8,963 nucleotides of DNA from an uncultured Alphaproteobacteria bacterium (GTDB taxonomy: Bacteria > Pseudomonadota > Alphaproteobacteria > Micropepsales > Micropepsaceae), in NCBI GenBank assembly GCA_937942205.1, contig CALDFO010000036.1:1-8963 (forward strand). Reading direction: 5' to 3'. Both the position numbers and the translations under genes were made by a program. A model generated the notes under the pieces. The model made no database searches. It saw only the letters and a list, made by a program, of their open reading frames with translations, and had not been told where the DNA came from. Shown here piece after piece: positions 1-6,227 of the stretch (within the stretch, counting starts at the first letter, position 1; each line of letters opens with the position of its first letter).

Positions 1-246
1 AAGTCCGCCACCGCCGACAATGCCGCCTGGCTGGGCGACAAGACCATCGGCACCCTGGAAAAGGGCAAGTGGGCCGATCTGGTGGTGCTGGATGACGACC
101 CGCTGGCCGACATCCGCAACACCAAGTCCATCTCGGCGGTCTTTGTCGCGGGCAATTCGGTGCCGACCATCTGGCAGACCTGCCGTGGCCGCGCTTCCAC
201 CGCCTGCACCGGCGGCTGGAAGGATCGCGGCGTGACGCCGTACTAA
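1..246 (+). CDS. Amidohydrolase family protein, C-terminal fragment
   Basis: This is the last 81 codons of a gene that begins before the window, read in frame from base 1 to a TAA at 244-246. The segment GTLEKGKWADLVVLDDDPL, followed by DIRNTKSISAVFVAGN, is the closing beta-sandwich of metal-dependent amidohydrolases (imidazolonepropionase, dihydroorotase and prolidase-like enzymes). In that family the residues after 'G.I..GK.ADLVV.D.DPL' end with 'V..V...G'. The metal-binding TIM barrel lies upstream and is not visible, so the substrate cannot be named. After the usual family end there is a tail of about 28 residues with two cysteines (WQTCRGRASTACTGGW), which could form a disulfide if the enzyme is exported; that is inference. 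A hairpin follows the stop at once, and an MFS transporter starts 64 bases later on the same strand, so the transporter may carry a substrate or product of this enzyme. Confidence 0.85.
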   Translation, partial: KSATADNAAWLGDKTIGTLEKGKWADLVVLDDDPLADIRNTKSISAVFVAGNSVPTIWQTCRGRASTACTGGWKDRGVTPY

Positions 247-261
247 AAAACGTTGCGTACC

Positions 262-297
262 GGCGCGGGCGGAGCTTTCCGCCCGCGCCTCAGTTTT
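262..297 (+). terminator. Intrinsic terminator after the amidohydrolase gene
   Basis: A perfect 12-bp stem (GGCGCGGGCGGA at 262-273, TCCGCCCGCGCC at 278-289) closes a 4-base loop and is followed by the T-rich stretch TCAGTTTT (290-297). It lies 15 bases after the amidohydrolase stop and ends 1 base before the ribosome-binding site of the MFS gene. It is probably a terminator, possibly leaky or acting as an attenuator, because there is almost no room for a new promoter before the MFS start. Confidence 0.75.
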
Positions 298-310
298 CAG
301 GGGAAATGCC

Positions 311-1597
311 ATGTCCGCCATCGCCGCTCGCCCGACGCGCGTTCGCCATATTGTGTTGTGGCTGACGGTGCTGCTTTACATGGTCACCTATTTCGACCGG
401 GTGATGATCTCCACCGCCATGCCGTCCATCCAGAAGGAATTCGCCTTCGACGATGTGACGGTGGGCTGGATCCTGGGCGCCTTCCAGCTCAGCTATTTCC
501 TGTTCCAGATTCCCGGCGGCTGGCTGGGCGACCGCATCGGGCCGCGCCGGATGCTGACCTATATCGTGCTGTGGTGGTCGGCCTTCACCGCCATGACCGC
601 CCTGATGTGGTCGGCCAGCTCGATGATCGTCTGCCGCTTCCTGTTCGGCATGGGCGAGGCCAGCGCCTTCCCCAACGCCACCCGCTCGCTGTCGCGCTGG
701 ATGCTGCCGTCCGAGCGCGGCTGGGCCCAGGGCGTCACCCATGCGGGCGCCCGGCTGGGCGGCGCCATCACGCCGGTGATGGTGGCGTTCCTGATCCTGC
801 ATTTCACCTGGCACGCGCCCTTCATCATCTTCGCCCTGGTGGGCATCGTCTGGGCGGCGGTCTGGCACTGGTACTATCGTGACAATCCCAGCGAGCACCG
901 CAGCATCAACGAAGCCGAGCGCAAGATGATCCATGACGCGCTGGGCGAGCCGCCCAAGCGCAAGATCATCCCCTGGGGTTCGATCCTGCGCAGCCCGCAG
1001 ATGTGGACGCTGTCGGCGACCTATTTCTGCTACGGCTATGCGCTCAACATGTTCCTGACCTGGTTTCCGAAATATCTGGACGCCTCGCGCGGCATGAGCC
1101 TGACCCAGATGGGCATTTTCGCCAGCCTGCCGCTGGCGGCGGGCGTGATCGGCGACATCGCGGGCGGCTGGTTCTCCGACGAGATCATCAAGCGCACCGG
1201 CCGGGTCAAATTCGCCCGCAAGGTGGTCGCCGTGACAGGCTTCCTGATCGCCGCGGTCTGCTGTCCCTTCGCCACCCTCGAGTCGGACCCCTATATCAGC
1301 ACGGCCCTGTTCTGCGCCTCGGTCTTCGGGCTTGAACTGGTGGTGGGCAACGCCTGGGCGGTGTCGCTGGACGTGGGCGGCAATTATGCCGGCACCGTCT
1401 CTTCGGTGATGAACACGCTGGGCAATATGGGCAGCTTCATCATGGCCGTGGCCACGGGCTACATTGTCCGGGATTTCGGCTGGAATCCGGCCTTCTATGT
1501 GGTGGCCGCGCTGTCGCTGCTGGGCGCGATCCTGTTCCTGTTCGTGGATGCGAGCCGGCAGATCCACAAGGAACCGCCCGCCGCCCCGGCAGGCTGA
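311..1597 (+). CDS. MFS transporter, anion:cation symporter (ACS) type
   Basis: A 428-residue inner-membrane major facilitator protein of the usual length, predicted to have 12 membrane segments. The N-terminal half shows YFDRVMIS at residues 27-34, the loop 2-3 MFS signature [11 protein letters not shown] at 70-80, and [14 protein letters not shown] at 109-122. The middle loop has [14 protein letters not shown] (191-204), the 'D.P..h..i...E' pattern common in ACS transporters for hexuronates, galactonate, glucarate and similar organic anions. The second half has [11 protein letters not shown] and the repeat of motif A near [14 protein letters not shown] (285-298). The exact substrate cannot be read from sequence; an organic acid or sugar acid is most likely. 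The ATG at 311 is supported by AGGGGA (299-304) 6 bases upstream. The gene follows an amidohydrolase on the same strand and ends before a strong terminator at 1617-1643. Confidence 0.9.
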   Translation: MSAIAARPTRVRHIVLWLTVLLYMVTYFDRVMISTAMPSIQKEFAFDDVTVGWILGAFQLSYFLFQIPGGWLGDRIGPRRMLTYIVLWWSAFTAMTALMWSASSMIVCRFLFGMGEASAFPNATRSLSRWMLPSERGWAQGVTHAGARLGGAITPVMVAFLILHFTWHAPFIIFALVGIVWAAVWHWYYRDNPSEHRSINEAERKMIHDALGEPPKRKIIPWGSILRSPQMWTLSATYFCYGYALNMFLTWFPKYLDASRGMSLTQMGIFASLPLAAGVIGDIAGGWFSDEIIKRTGRVKFARKVVAVTGFLIAAVCCPFATLESDPYISTALFCASVFGLELVVGNAWAVSLDVGGNYAGTVSSVMNTLGNMGSFIMAVATGYIVRDFGWNPAFYVVAALSLLGAILFLFVDASRQIHKEPPAAPAG

Positions 1598-1616
1598 CCG
1601 GCCCCGCAAGGACGCG

Positions 1617-1643
1617 AAAAACCCGGCGAAAGCCGGGTTTTTT
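1617..1643 (+). terminator. Intrinsic terminator after the MFS gene
   Basis: The perfect stem AAAAACCCGGC (1617-1627) and GCCGGGTTTTT (1632-1642) encloses a GAAA tetraloop and runs into six T's (1638-1643). It sits 19 bases after the MFS stop. The A-run on the 5' side means it could also stop transcription from the opposite strand, but no minus-strand gene reads into it. It separates the MFS gene from leuD. Confidence 0.92.
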
Positions 1644-1669
1644 GTCGCCCGCCGCGTCGTTGGGCGGGG

Positions 1670-1697
1670 TTCACTTTTCGCCAAAAATCACTATGGT
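1670..1697 (+). promoter_or_regulatory. Candidate leuD promoter
   Basis: TTCACT (1670-1675) and TATGGT (1692-1697) are separated by 16 bases and each match 4 of 6 positions of the sigma-70 type -35 and -10 consensus. This is the only stretch between the MFS terminator and leuD with room for a promoter. Transcription would start near 1703-1705, within a few bases of the leuD ATG at 1707. This is inference from sequence only, and hexamers this weak also occur by chance. Confidence 0.4.
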
Positions 1698-1706
1698 CCC
1701 GGCCCC

Positions 1707-2312
1707 ATGGAACCGTTCAAGACCCTGTCGGGCGTCGCCGCCCCCCTGAACATGATCAATGTCGACACCGACATGATCATCCCGAAACAATATCTGAAGA
1801 CCATCCAGCGCACCGGCCTGGGCAAGGCGCTGTTCGACGAGATGCGCTTCAACCCCGACGGCAGCGAAAAGCCCGATTTCGTGCTCAACAAGCCGGCCTA
1901 TCGCCAGGCCAAGATCCTGGTGGCGGGCGACAATTTCGGCTGCGGCTCCAGCCGCGAGCACGCTCCCTGGGCGCTGCTGGATTTCGGCATCCGCTGCATC
2001 ATCGCCCCCAGCTTCGCCGACATCTTCTATGGCAATTGCTTCAAGAACGGCATTCTGCCGATCAAGCTGCCGCAGGCGATCGTGGACAAGCTGATGGACG
2101 ATGCCGAGCGCGGCGCCAACGCCATCATCTCGATCGACCTGGAAAAGCAGGAAATCAAGGGCCCCGACGGCGGCACCGTGACCTTCGAGGTGGACCCCTT
2201 CCGCAAGCAGTGCCTGCTGAACGGCTGGGACGATATCGGCCTGACCATGCGGGGCGTGGACAAGATCGCGGCCTATGAAAAGACGCAGTCCACCCAGCAG
2301 CCCTGGATTTAA
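1707..2312 (+). CDS. leuD: 3-isopropylmalate dehydratase small subunit
   Basis: A 201-residue LeuD, the swivelling subunit that pairs with LeuC (the 4Fe-4S subunit) to isomerise 2-isopropylmalate to 3-isopropylmalate in cytosolic leucine biosynthesis. Family landmarks are [13 protein letters not shown] (residues 18-30), [17 protein letters not shown] (74-90), [18 protein letters not shown] (102-119) and [10 protein letters not shown] (171-180). Length is normal for bacterial LeuD. The reading frame is open back to 1464, but that part overlaps the MFS gene and the terminator. The ATG at 1707, giving MEPFKTLSG, matches where LeuD proteins begin. No Shine-Dalgarno sequence precedes it (CCCGGCCCC), and promoter-like hexamers end only 10 bases upstream, so the transcript may be leaderless. 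leuC is not adjacent and must lie elsewhere. leuB follows after 47 bases, probably in the same operon. Confidence 0.96.
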   Translation: MEPFKTLSGVAAPLNMINVDTDMIIPKQYLKTIQRTGLGKALFDEMRFNPDGSEKPDFVLNKPAYRQAKILVAGDNFGCGSSREHAPWALLDFGIRCIIAPSFADIFYGNCFKNGILPIKLPQAIVDKLMDDAERGANAIISIDLEKQEIKGPDGGTVTFEVDPFRKQCLLNGWDDIGLTMRGVDKIAAYEKTQSTQQPWI

Positions 2313-2360
2313 GAGCAAAGCGCGGGGCGTCTGCGGCGCGGCCAATCAAGAGAGTCCCAA

Positions 2361-3464
2361 ATGAACGAATACAAGCTCCTTCTCCTTCCGGGTGACGGCA
2401 TCGGTCCTGAAGTGCTGGACGCCACCATGCGCGTGGTGGGCTGGTACGGCCGGAAGGGCCTGCCTTACCAGACCGAGGAGGCGCTGCTGGGCGGCGCGGC
2501 GATCGACGCCACCGGCCGTCCCGATCCGGACGAGACCTTCGTGAAGGCCGTCGCCGCCGACGCGGTGCTGATGGGCTCGGTGGGCGGCCCCAAATGGGAC
2601 GGCCTGCCGTTCGAGAAGCGCGCCGAGCGCGGCTTGCTGCGCGTGCGCAAGGATATGGGCGTCTATGCCAATCTGCGCCCGGCGCTGTGCTTCGACGCGC
2701 TCAAGGATGCTTCGACCCTCAAGCCTGAAATCGTCTCGGGCCTGGACATCCTGATCGTGCGCGAACTGATGGGCGGCGTCTATTTCGGCGAGCCCAAGCA
2801 AACCACCACCCTGGCCGACGGCCAGAAGCGCGCCGTCGATACCGGCGTCTATACCACCAGCGAGATCGAGCGGGTCTGCCGCGTCGCCTTCGACATGGCC
2901 CGCCTGCGCGGCAACAAGGTGCACAGCGCCGAAAAGTCCAATGTGATGGTCACGGGCGTGCTGTGGAAGGAAGTCGTCACCGACCTGCACAAGCGCGAAT
3001 ACAGCGACGTGGAACTGCACCACATCCTGGCCGACAATGCCGCCATGCAGCTGGTGCGCAATCCCAAGCAGTTCGACGTTCTGGTGACCGACAATCTGTT
3101 CGGCGATGTGCTGTCGGACGAGGCGGCCCAGCTCACCGGCTCCATCGGCATGTTGCCCAGCGCCTCGCTGGGCGACAAGAAGGCCAACGGCCTGCCCTCG
3201 GCGCTGTATGAGCCGATCCACGGTTCGGCGCCTGACATTGCGGGCCAGGGCCTGGCCAATCCCATTGCCTCCATCCTCTCCTTCGCCATGTGCCTGCGCT
3301 ATTCCTTCGGCCTGAAGGACGAGGCGGCGCGGCTGGAAAAGGCGGTGGATACGGTACTGGCCGAGGGTTTCCGCACCGGCGACATCATGCAGCCGGGCAT
3401 GACCAAGGTGGGCACCACCGCCATGACCGACGTCATTCTCAAGGCGTTGGATAAGTCCAACTAA
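2361..3464 (+). CDS. leuB: 3-isopropylmalate dehydrogenase
   Basis: A full-length 367-residue LeuB, which oxidatively decarboxylates 3-isopropylmalate to 2-oxoisocaproate using NAD+ in leucine biosynthesis. It opens with the nucleotide-site segment [12 protein letters not shown] (7-18). Substrate arginines are visible in [16 protein letters not shown] (R94, R96, R106) and in [11 protein letters not shown] (R134, with Y141). The catalytic lysine is K192 in EKSNV. The Mg2+ aspartates are D225, D249 and D253, the last two within [16 protein letters not shown] (245-260). [18 protein letters not shown] (284-301) is the cofactor-binding loop. The ATG at 2361 has AAGAGAG (2348-2354) 6 bases upstream. 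It follows leuD by 48 bases with no terminator between, so the two are likely co-transcribed. After the stop there is a palindromic repeat rather than a classical T-tailed terminator. Confidence 0.97.
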   Translation: MNEYKLLLLPGDGIGPEVLDATMRVVGWYGRKGLPYQTEEALLGGAAIDATGRPDPDETFVKAVAADAVLMGSVGGPKWDGLPFEKRAERGLLRVRKDMGVYANLRPALCFDALKDASTLKPEIVSGLDILIVRELMGGVYFGEPKQTTTLADGQKRAVDTGVYTTSEIERVCRVAFDMARLRGNKVHSAEKSNVMVTGVLWKEVVTDLHKREYSDVELHHILADNAAMQLVRNPKQFDVLVTDNLFGDVLSDEAAQLTGSIGMLPSASLGDKKANGLPSALYEPIHGSAPDIAGQGLANPIASILSFAMCLRYSFGLKDEAARLEKAVDTVLAEGFRTGDIMQPGMTKVGTTAMTDVILKALDKSN

Positions 3465-3477
3465 CCCGACTCTCTCC

Positions 3478-3558
3478 ATGGCCGGCCTCCGAGCCGGCCA
3501 TCCAGGGCCATACGCAGTGGCGTTTGCCGCTCTGGATGGGCGGGTCAAGCCCGCCCAT
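3478..3558. repeat. Composite REP-like palindromic element
   Basis: Three hairpins lie in 81 bases. The first is ATGGCCGGC (3478-3486) with GCCGGCCAT (3493-3501). The second is AGTGGC (3516-3521), loop GTTT, GCCGCT (3526-3531) with one wobble pair. The third is ATGGGCGGG (3536-3544), loop TCAAG, CCCGCCCAT (3550-3558). CCATCCAG (3498-3505) also pairs perfectly with CTGGATGG (3532-3539), so the middle can fold as one larger arm closed by the outer hairpins. The TGGATGGGCGGGTCAAGCCCGCCCAT pattern, whose core is a GC palindrome around TCAAG, resembles intergenic repeats that I recall being widespread in alphaproteobacterial genomes. It lies between convergent genes, where such repeats often sit, and may help end or stabilise the leuB transcript. 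No T-run follows it. Confidence 0.65.
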
Positions 3559-3605
3559 GGTGAGGTGTGTTTGTTGATTCAGACTGCTACTCCGGTCACC
3601 CGAAG

Positions 3606-3643
3606 CGTGGACTGGGGTGCGGGCACCACAATCTTAGTCCACG
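3606..3643 (-). other. Nested stem-loop spanning the cupin stop codon
   Basis: CGTGGACT (3606-3613) pairs perfectly with AGTCCACG (3636-3643), and an inner GGTG (3616-3619) pairs with CACC (3624-3627). The outer stem includes the first base of the cupin gene's TAA (3634-3636, complement). It could protect or end the minus-strand glcB-cupin transcript, but no T-run follows on that strand, so I do not call it an intrinsic terminator. Confidence 0.4.
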
Positions 3644-3966
3644 ATGAAAAGTGTGGCTCCACCCTTCGATGATAGGCGGTGTGCCTGCTTGTCGCCGTCT
3701 CCGACATGATAACTCATGCCTGCGGTAACATGGTGGCCGCTGCCGTCCGCTTGCTCGATCTCGACCGCACCGGAAAGCACAAAGGTCAGGTGGCCTTTAA
3801 CGCACCAATGATCGGCGACATAGCCGGGGCTATAGGTCACCAGCCGCATCCGGATATTGCCGATCACGGCGGCTCGCACCGTCGCACTGCCAGCCGCACC
3901 TGGATGTGATGTTTCCGGCAGGCTGGGCCAATGCACTATTCCCGCAGACAGGCCCTCCAGCTTCAC
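3634..3966 (-). CDS. DHCW-motif cupin-fold protein
   Basis: A 110-residue single-domain cupin. The segment RLVTYSPGYVADHWCVKGH (residues 41-59) contains the DHWC-x-KGH block typical of the small 'DHCW motif' cupins. The second half, GMSYHVGDGDKQAHR (83-97), with H96, and the C-terminal ATLFIVD also match that family. H53, H59 and H96 are possible metal ligands; this is inference from the cupin fold. The biochemical role of the family is not known to me. The start is a GTG at 3964-3966, chosen because the family's N-terminal region (HW and the stretch to GNIRMR) is already present from residue 12 onward and no upstream ATG exists. Only 3 bases separate this GTG from the glcB stop, and AAAGGG within the end of glcB lies 10 bases before it, so translation is probably coupled to glcB. 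Confidence 0.85.
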   Translation of the reverse strand: MKLEGLSAGIVHWPSLPETSHPGAAGSATVRAAVIGNIRMRLVTYSPGYVADHWCVKGHLTFVLSGAVEIEQADGSGHHVTAGMSYHVGDGDKQAHRLSSKGGATLFIVD

Positions 3967-3969
3967 GGA

Positions 3970-6105
3970 TCAATCGCCCTTTAACGCCCTCCGCGCCGCA
4001 TGCAGCAGCGGCTCGGTATAGCCGGACGGCTGTTCCTTGCCCTTGAACACCAGATCGCAGGCCGCCTTGAAGGCGATGCCGTCATAGCCGGGCGCCATCG
4101 GGGTATAATGCGGATCGCCCGCATTCTGCTTGTCCACGACCACCGCCATGCGCTTGAAGGTGTCCATCACCTGCGTCTCGGCGGCGATGCCGTGCAGAAG
4201 CCAGTTGGCGATGTGCTGGCTGGAAATCCGCAAGGTGGCGCGGTCTTCCATCAGGCCGATATTGTGGATGTCGGGCACCTTGGAGCAGCCCACGCCCTGG
4301 TCCACCCAGCGCACCACGTAGCCCAGGATGCCCTGGGCGTTGTTGTCCAGTTCCTGCTGCACGTCTTCCGGCGACCAGTTGGGCCGGTCAGCCAGCGGAA
4401 TGGTCAGCAGGTCCGACAGCTTGGCGCGCGGACGCGATTTCAATGCGTCCTGCCGCGCCGTCACGCTGACCTGGTGATAGTGCAGGGCGTGCAGCGTGGC
4501 GGCGGTGGGCGAGGGCACCCAGGCGCAGCTGGCGCCCGCCATCGGATGGCCGATCTTGGCCTTCAGCATGTCGGCCATGCGGTCGGGCATCGCCCACATG
4601 CCCTTGCCGATCTGCGCCTTGCCCTGGAAACCGCAGGCCAGGCCGATATCGACATTCTGGTCCTCATAGGCGGCCAGCCACTTGGCCGCTTTCATGTCGC
4701 CCTTGCGCACCATGGGCCCGGCATACATCGAGGTGTGCATCTCGTCGCCGGTGCGGTCCAGGAAGCCGGTATTGATGAAGGCGATGCGGTCCTTCGCCGC
4801 CCGGATGCATTCCTTGAGATTGGCGGAGGTGCGGCGCTCCTCGTCCATCACCCCCATCTTGATGGTATTGCGCGCCAGTCCCAGCAGGTCTTCCACGCCG
4901 TCGAACAGGGTGTTGGTGAAGGCGACCTCGGCGGGACCGTGCATCTTGGGCTTGACGATATAGATGCTGCCCTTACGGCTGTTGCTGTGGCGGGCCTGGA
5001 TGTCGTGCAGCGACACCAGCGAGGTCACCACCGCATCCATCAGCCCTTCGCCGATCTCGCTTCCGTCGGGAAGCAGGATGGCGTCGGAGGTCATCAGATG
5101 GCCGACATTGCGGATGAACAGTAGGCTGCGGCCGGGCAGGGTCAGCGCGCCGCCGTCCGCCGCCGTATAGGCGCGGTCGGGATTGGCCTTGCGCTCCAGC
5201 ATCCGTCCGCCCTTTTCAAAGCTGGCGGTCAGGCTGCCGGTCATCAAGCCCAGCCAGTTGCGATAGGCCGCCGCCTTGTCCTGGGCATCCACCGCGGCGA
5301 TGGAATCCTCACAGTCCATGATGGTGGTGATGGCGCTTTCCAGCACCACATCGCTGATGCCCGCCTTGTCGGTCTTGCCGATGGGATGGGCGCGGTCGAA
5401 ATGGATTTCGATATGCAGCCCGTTATGGACCAGCAGAATCAGAAACGGCGCATCGGCCGCCCCGGAAAAGCCGCGGAACTGCGCCGGGTCTTTCAACGTG
5501 GGCGACAGCGCGCCGCCCGCCACCGAAACCGCCGTCACATCCGCCCAGGAGCCCGCCGCCAGCGGCACGGCCTCGTCCAGCACCTTGCGGGCAAAGGCGA
5601 CGACGGCGGCGCCGCGCTTTTCATTGAAGGTCTTGCCGGGGGCCATGTCGCCGTCCTGCGGCAGGGCATCGGTGCCGTAGAGCGCGTCATACAGGCTGCC
5701 CCAGCGCGCATTGGCGGCGTTGAGGGCGAAGCGCGCATTGGTCAGCGGCACCACCAGCTGGGGCCCGGCGATCTCGGCGATCTCCGGGTCCACATTTTCC
5801 GTGCCGATGGTGAAATCCGGGCCTTCCGGCGCCAGATAGCCGATCTCTCTCAGGAAGGCGGTATAGGCAGCGGCGTCCAGTGGCCGGGCCGGGTTGGCCT
5901 TGTGCCAGGCGTCGATCGCCGCCTGCAGCCGGTCGCGCTCGGCCAGCAGGGCGCGGTTCTGCGGCATCAATTTTTGCGCCAGCGTCGAAAAGCCCTTCCA
6001 GAAAGCGTCCGGGTCCAGGCCCGTGCCGTGCAGGGCTTCGGTGGCGATGAAATCGTAAAGGGGCTGGGCGACCGCAAGGCCGTGCACCGGGATTCTCTTT
6101 GTCAT
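3970..6105 (-). CDS. glcB: Malate synthase G
   Basis: A 711-residue malate synthase G, close to the usual 720 or so. It condenses glyoxylate with acetyl-CoA to give malate and CoA in the cytosol, serving glycolate use and the glyoxylate route. It aligns with E. coli GlcB along most of its length from my memory of that sequence. The catalytic arginine (E. coli R338) is R332 in [11 protein letters not shown]. The Mg2+ ligands E427 and D455 correspond to E422 in [10 protein letters not shown] and D450 in [13 protein letters not shown]. The catalytic base D631 is D621 in [18 protein letters not shown], and the oxidation-sensitive C617 corresponds to C607 in [10 protein letters not shown]. All key residues are intact. 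The ATG at 6105 has AAGAAG about 7 bases upstream. A permease gene of the lactate/glycolate type lies upstream on the same strand, separated by a terminator, and a cupin gene follows after 3 bases. Confidence 0.98.
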   Translation of the reverse strand: MTKRIPVHGLAVAQPLYDFIATEALHGTGLDPDAFWKGFSTLAQKLMPQNRALLAERDRLQAAIDAWHKANPARPLDAAAYTAFLREIGYLAPEGPDFTIGTENVDPEIAEIAGPQLVVPLTNARFALNAANARWGSLYDALYGTDALPQDGDMAPGKTFNEKRGAAVVAFARKVLDEAVPLAAGSWADVTAVSVAGGALSPTLKDPAQFRGFSGAADAPFLILLVHNGLHIEIHFDRAHPIGKTDKAGISDVVLESAITTIMDCEDSIAAVDAQDKAAAYRNWLGLMTGSLTASFEKGGRMLERKANPDRAYTAADGGALTLPGRSLLFIRNVGHLMTSDAILLPDGSEIGEGLMDAVVTSLVSLHDIQARHSNSRKGSIYIVKPKMHGPAEVAFTNTLFDGVEDLLGLARNTIKMGVMDEERRTSANLKECIRAAKDRIAFINTGFLDRTGDEMHTSMYAGPMVRKGDMKAAKWLAAYEDQNVDIGLACGFQGKAQIGKGMWAMPDRMADMLKAKIGHPMAGASCAWVPSPTAATLHALHYHQVSVTARQDALKSRPRAKLSDLLTIPLADRPNWSPEDVQQELDNNAQGILGYVVRWVDQGVGCSKVPDIHNIGLMEDRATLRISSQHIANWLLHGIAAETQVMDTFKRMAVVVDKQNAGDPHYTPMAPGYDGIAFKAACDLVFKGKEQPSGYTEPLLHAARRALKGD

Positions 6106-6134
6106 GGCGGGCTTCTTTTTCTGGAAAACGCCGC

Positions 6135-6163
6135 AGCCTAGGCTCGCCTGCCGCAGGGGTCAA
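6135..6163 (-). promoter_or_regulatory. Candidate glcB promoter
   Basis: On the minus strand TTGACC (6163-6158) and TAGGCT (6140-6135) are separated by exactly 17 bases. The -35 matches 5 of 6 consensus positions, while the -10 matches only 3 of 6. Transcription would begin near 6128, giving a 5' leader of about 22 bases before the glcB ATG. It lies just after the terminator of the upstream permease gene, which makes a separate glcB promoter necessary or at least useful. Confidence 0.5.
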
Positions 6164-6169
6164 AGCGGC

Positions 6170-6202
6170 AAAATGAAAAGGCCGGGCTTTCGCCCGGCCT
6201 TT
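6170..6202 (-). terminator. Intrinsic terminator after the permease gene
   Basis: The perfect 11-bp stem AAAGGCCGGGC (6177-6187) and GCCCGGCCTTT (6192-6202) reads on the minus strand with a GAAA tetraloop and continues into TCATTTT (6176-6170). It begins 25 bases after the permease stop codon. It would limit read-through from the permease gene into glcB. The plus-strand reading is weaker because only three T's follow the stem. Confidence 0.88.
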
Positions 6203-6227
6203 CGCAGGTCTTGCCGTTTGTCCAGCG

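Noticed and set aside
290..1684. 464-codon open frame on the minus strand
   Set aside because: It lies opposite the MFS gene and its product is rich in Arg, His, Gln and Gly with no recognisable domain, as expected from the antisense of a GC-rich gene.
1464..1706. N-terminal extension of leuD upstream of 1707
   Set aside because: It would overlap the end of the MFS gene and translate through the terminator at 1617-1643; LeuD proteins begin at the MEPFKTLSG position.
2346..3548. 400-codon open frame on the minus strand
   Set aside because: It is the antisense shadow of leuB, whose plus-strand protein is fully recognisable; the product is low in complexity and has no domain.
4000..5124. 374-codon open frame on the plus strand inside glcB
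   Set aside because: It is a shadow of glcB, whose catalytic residues are all intact on the minus strand.
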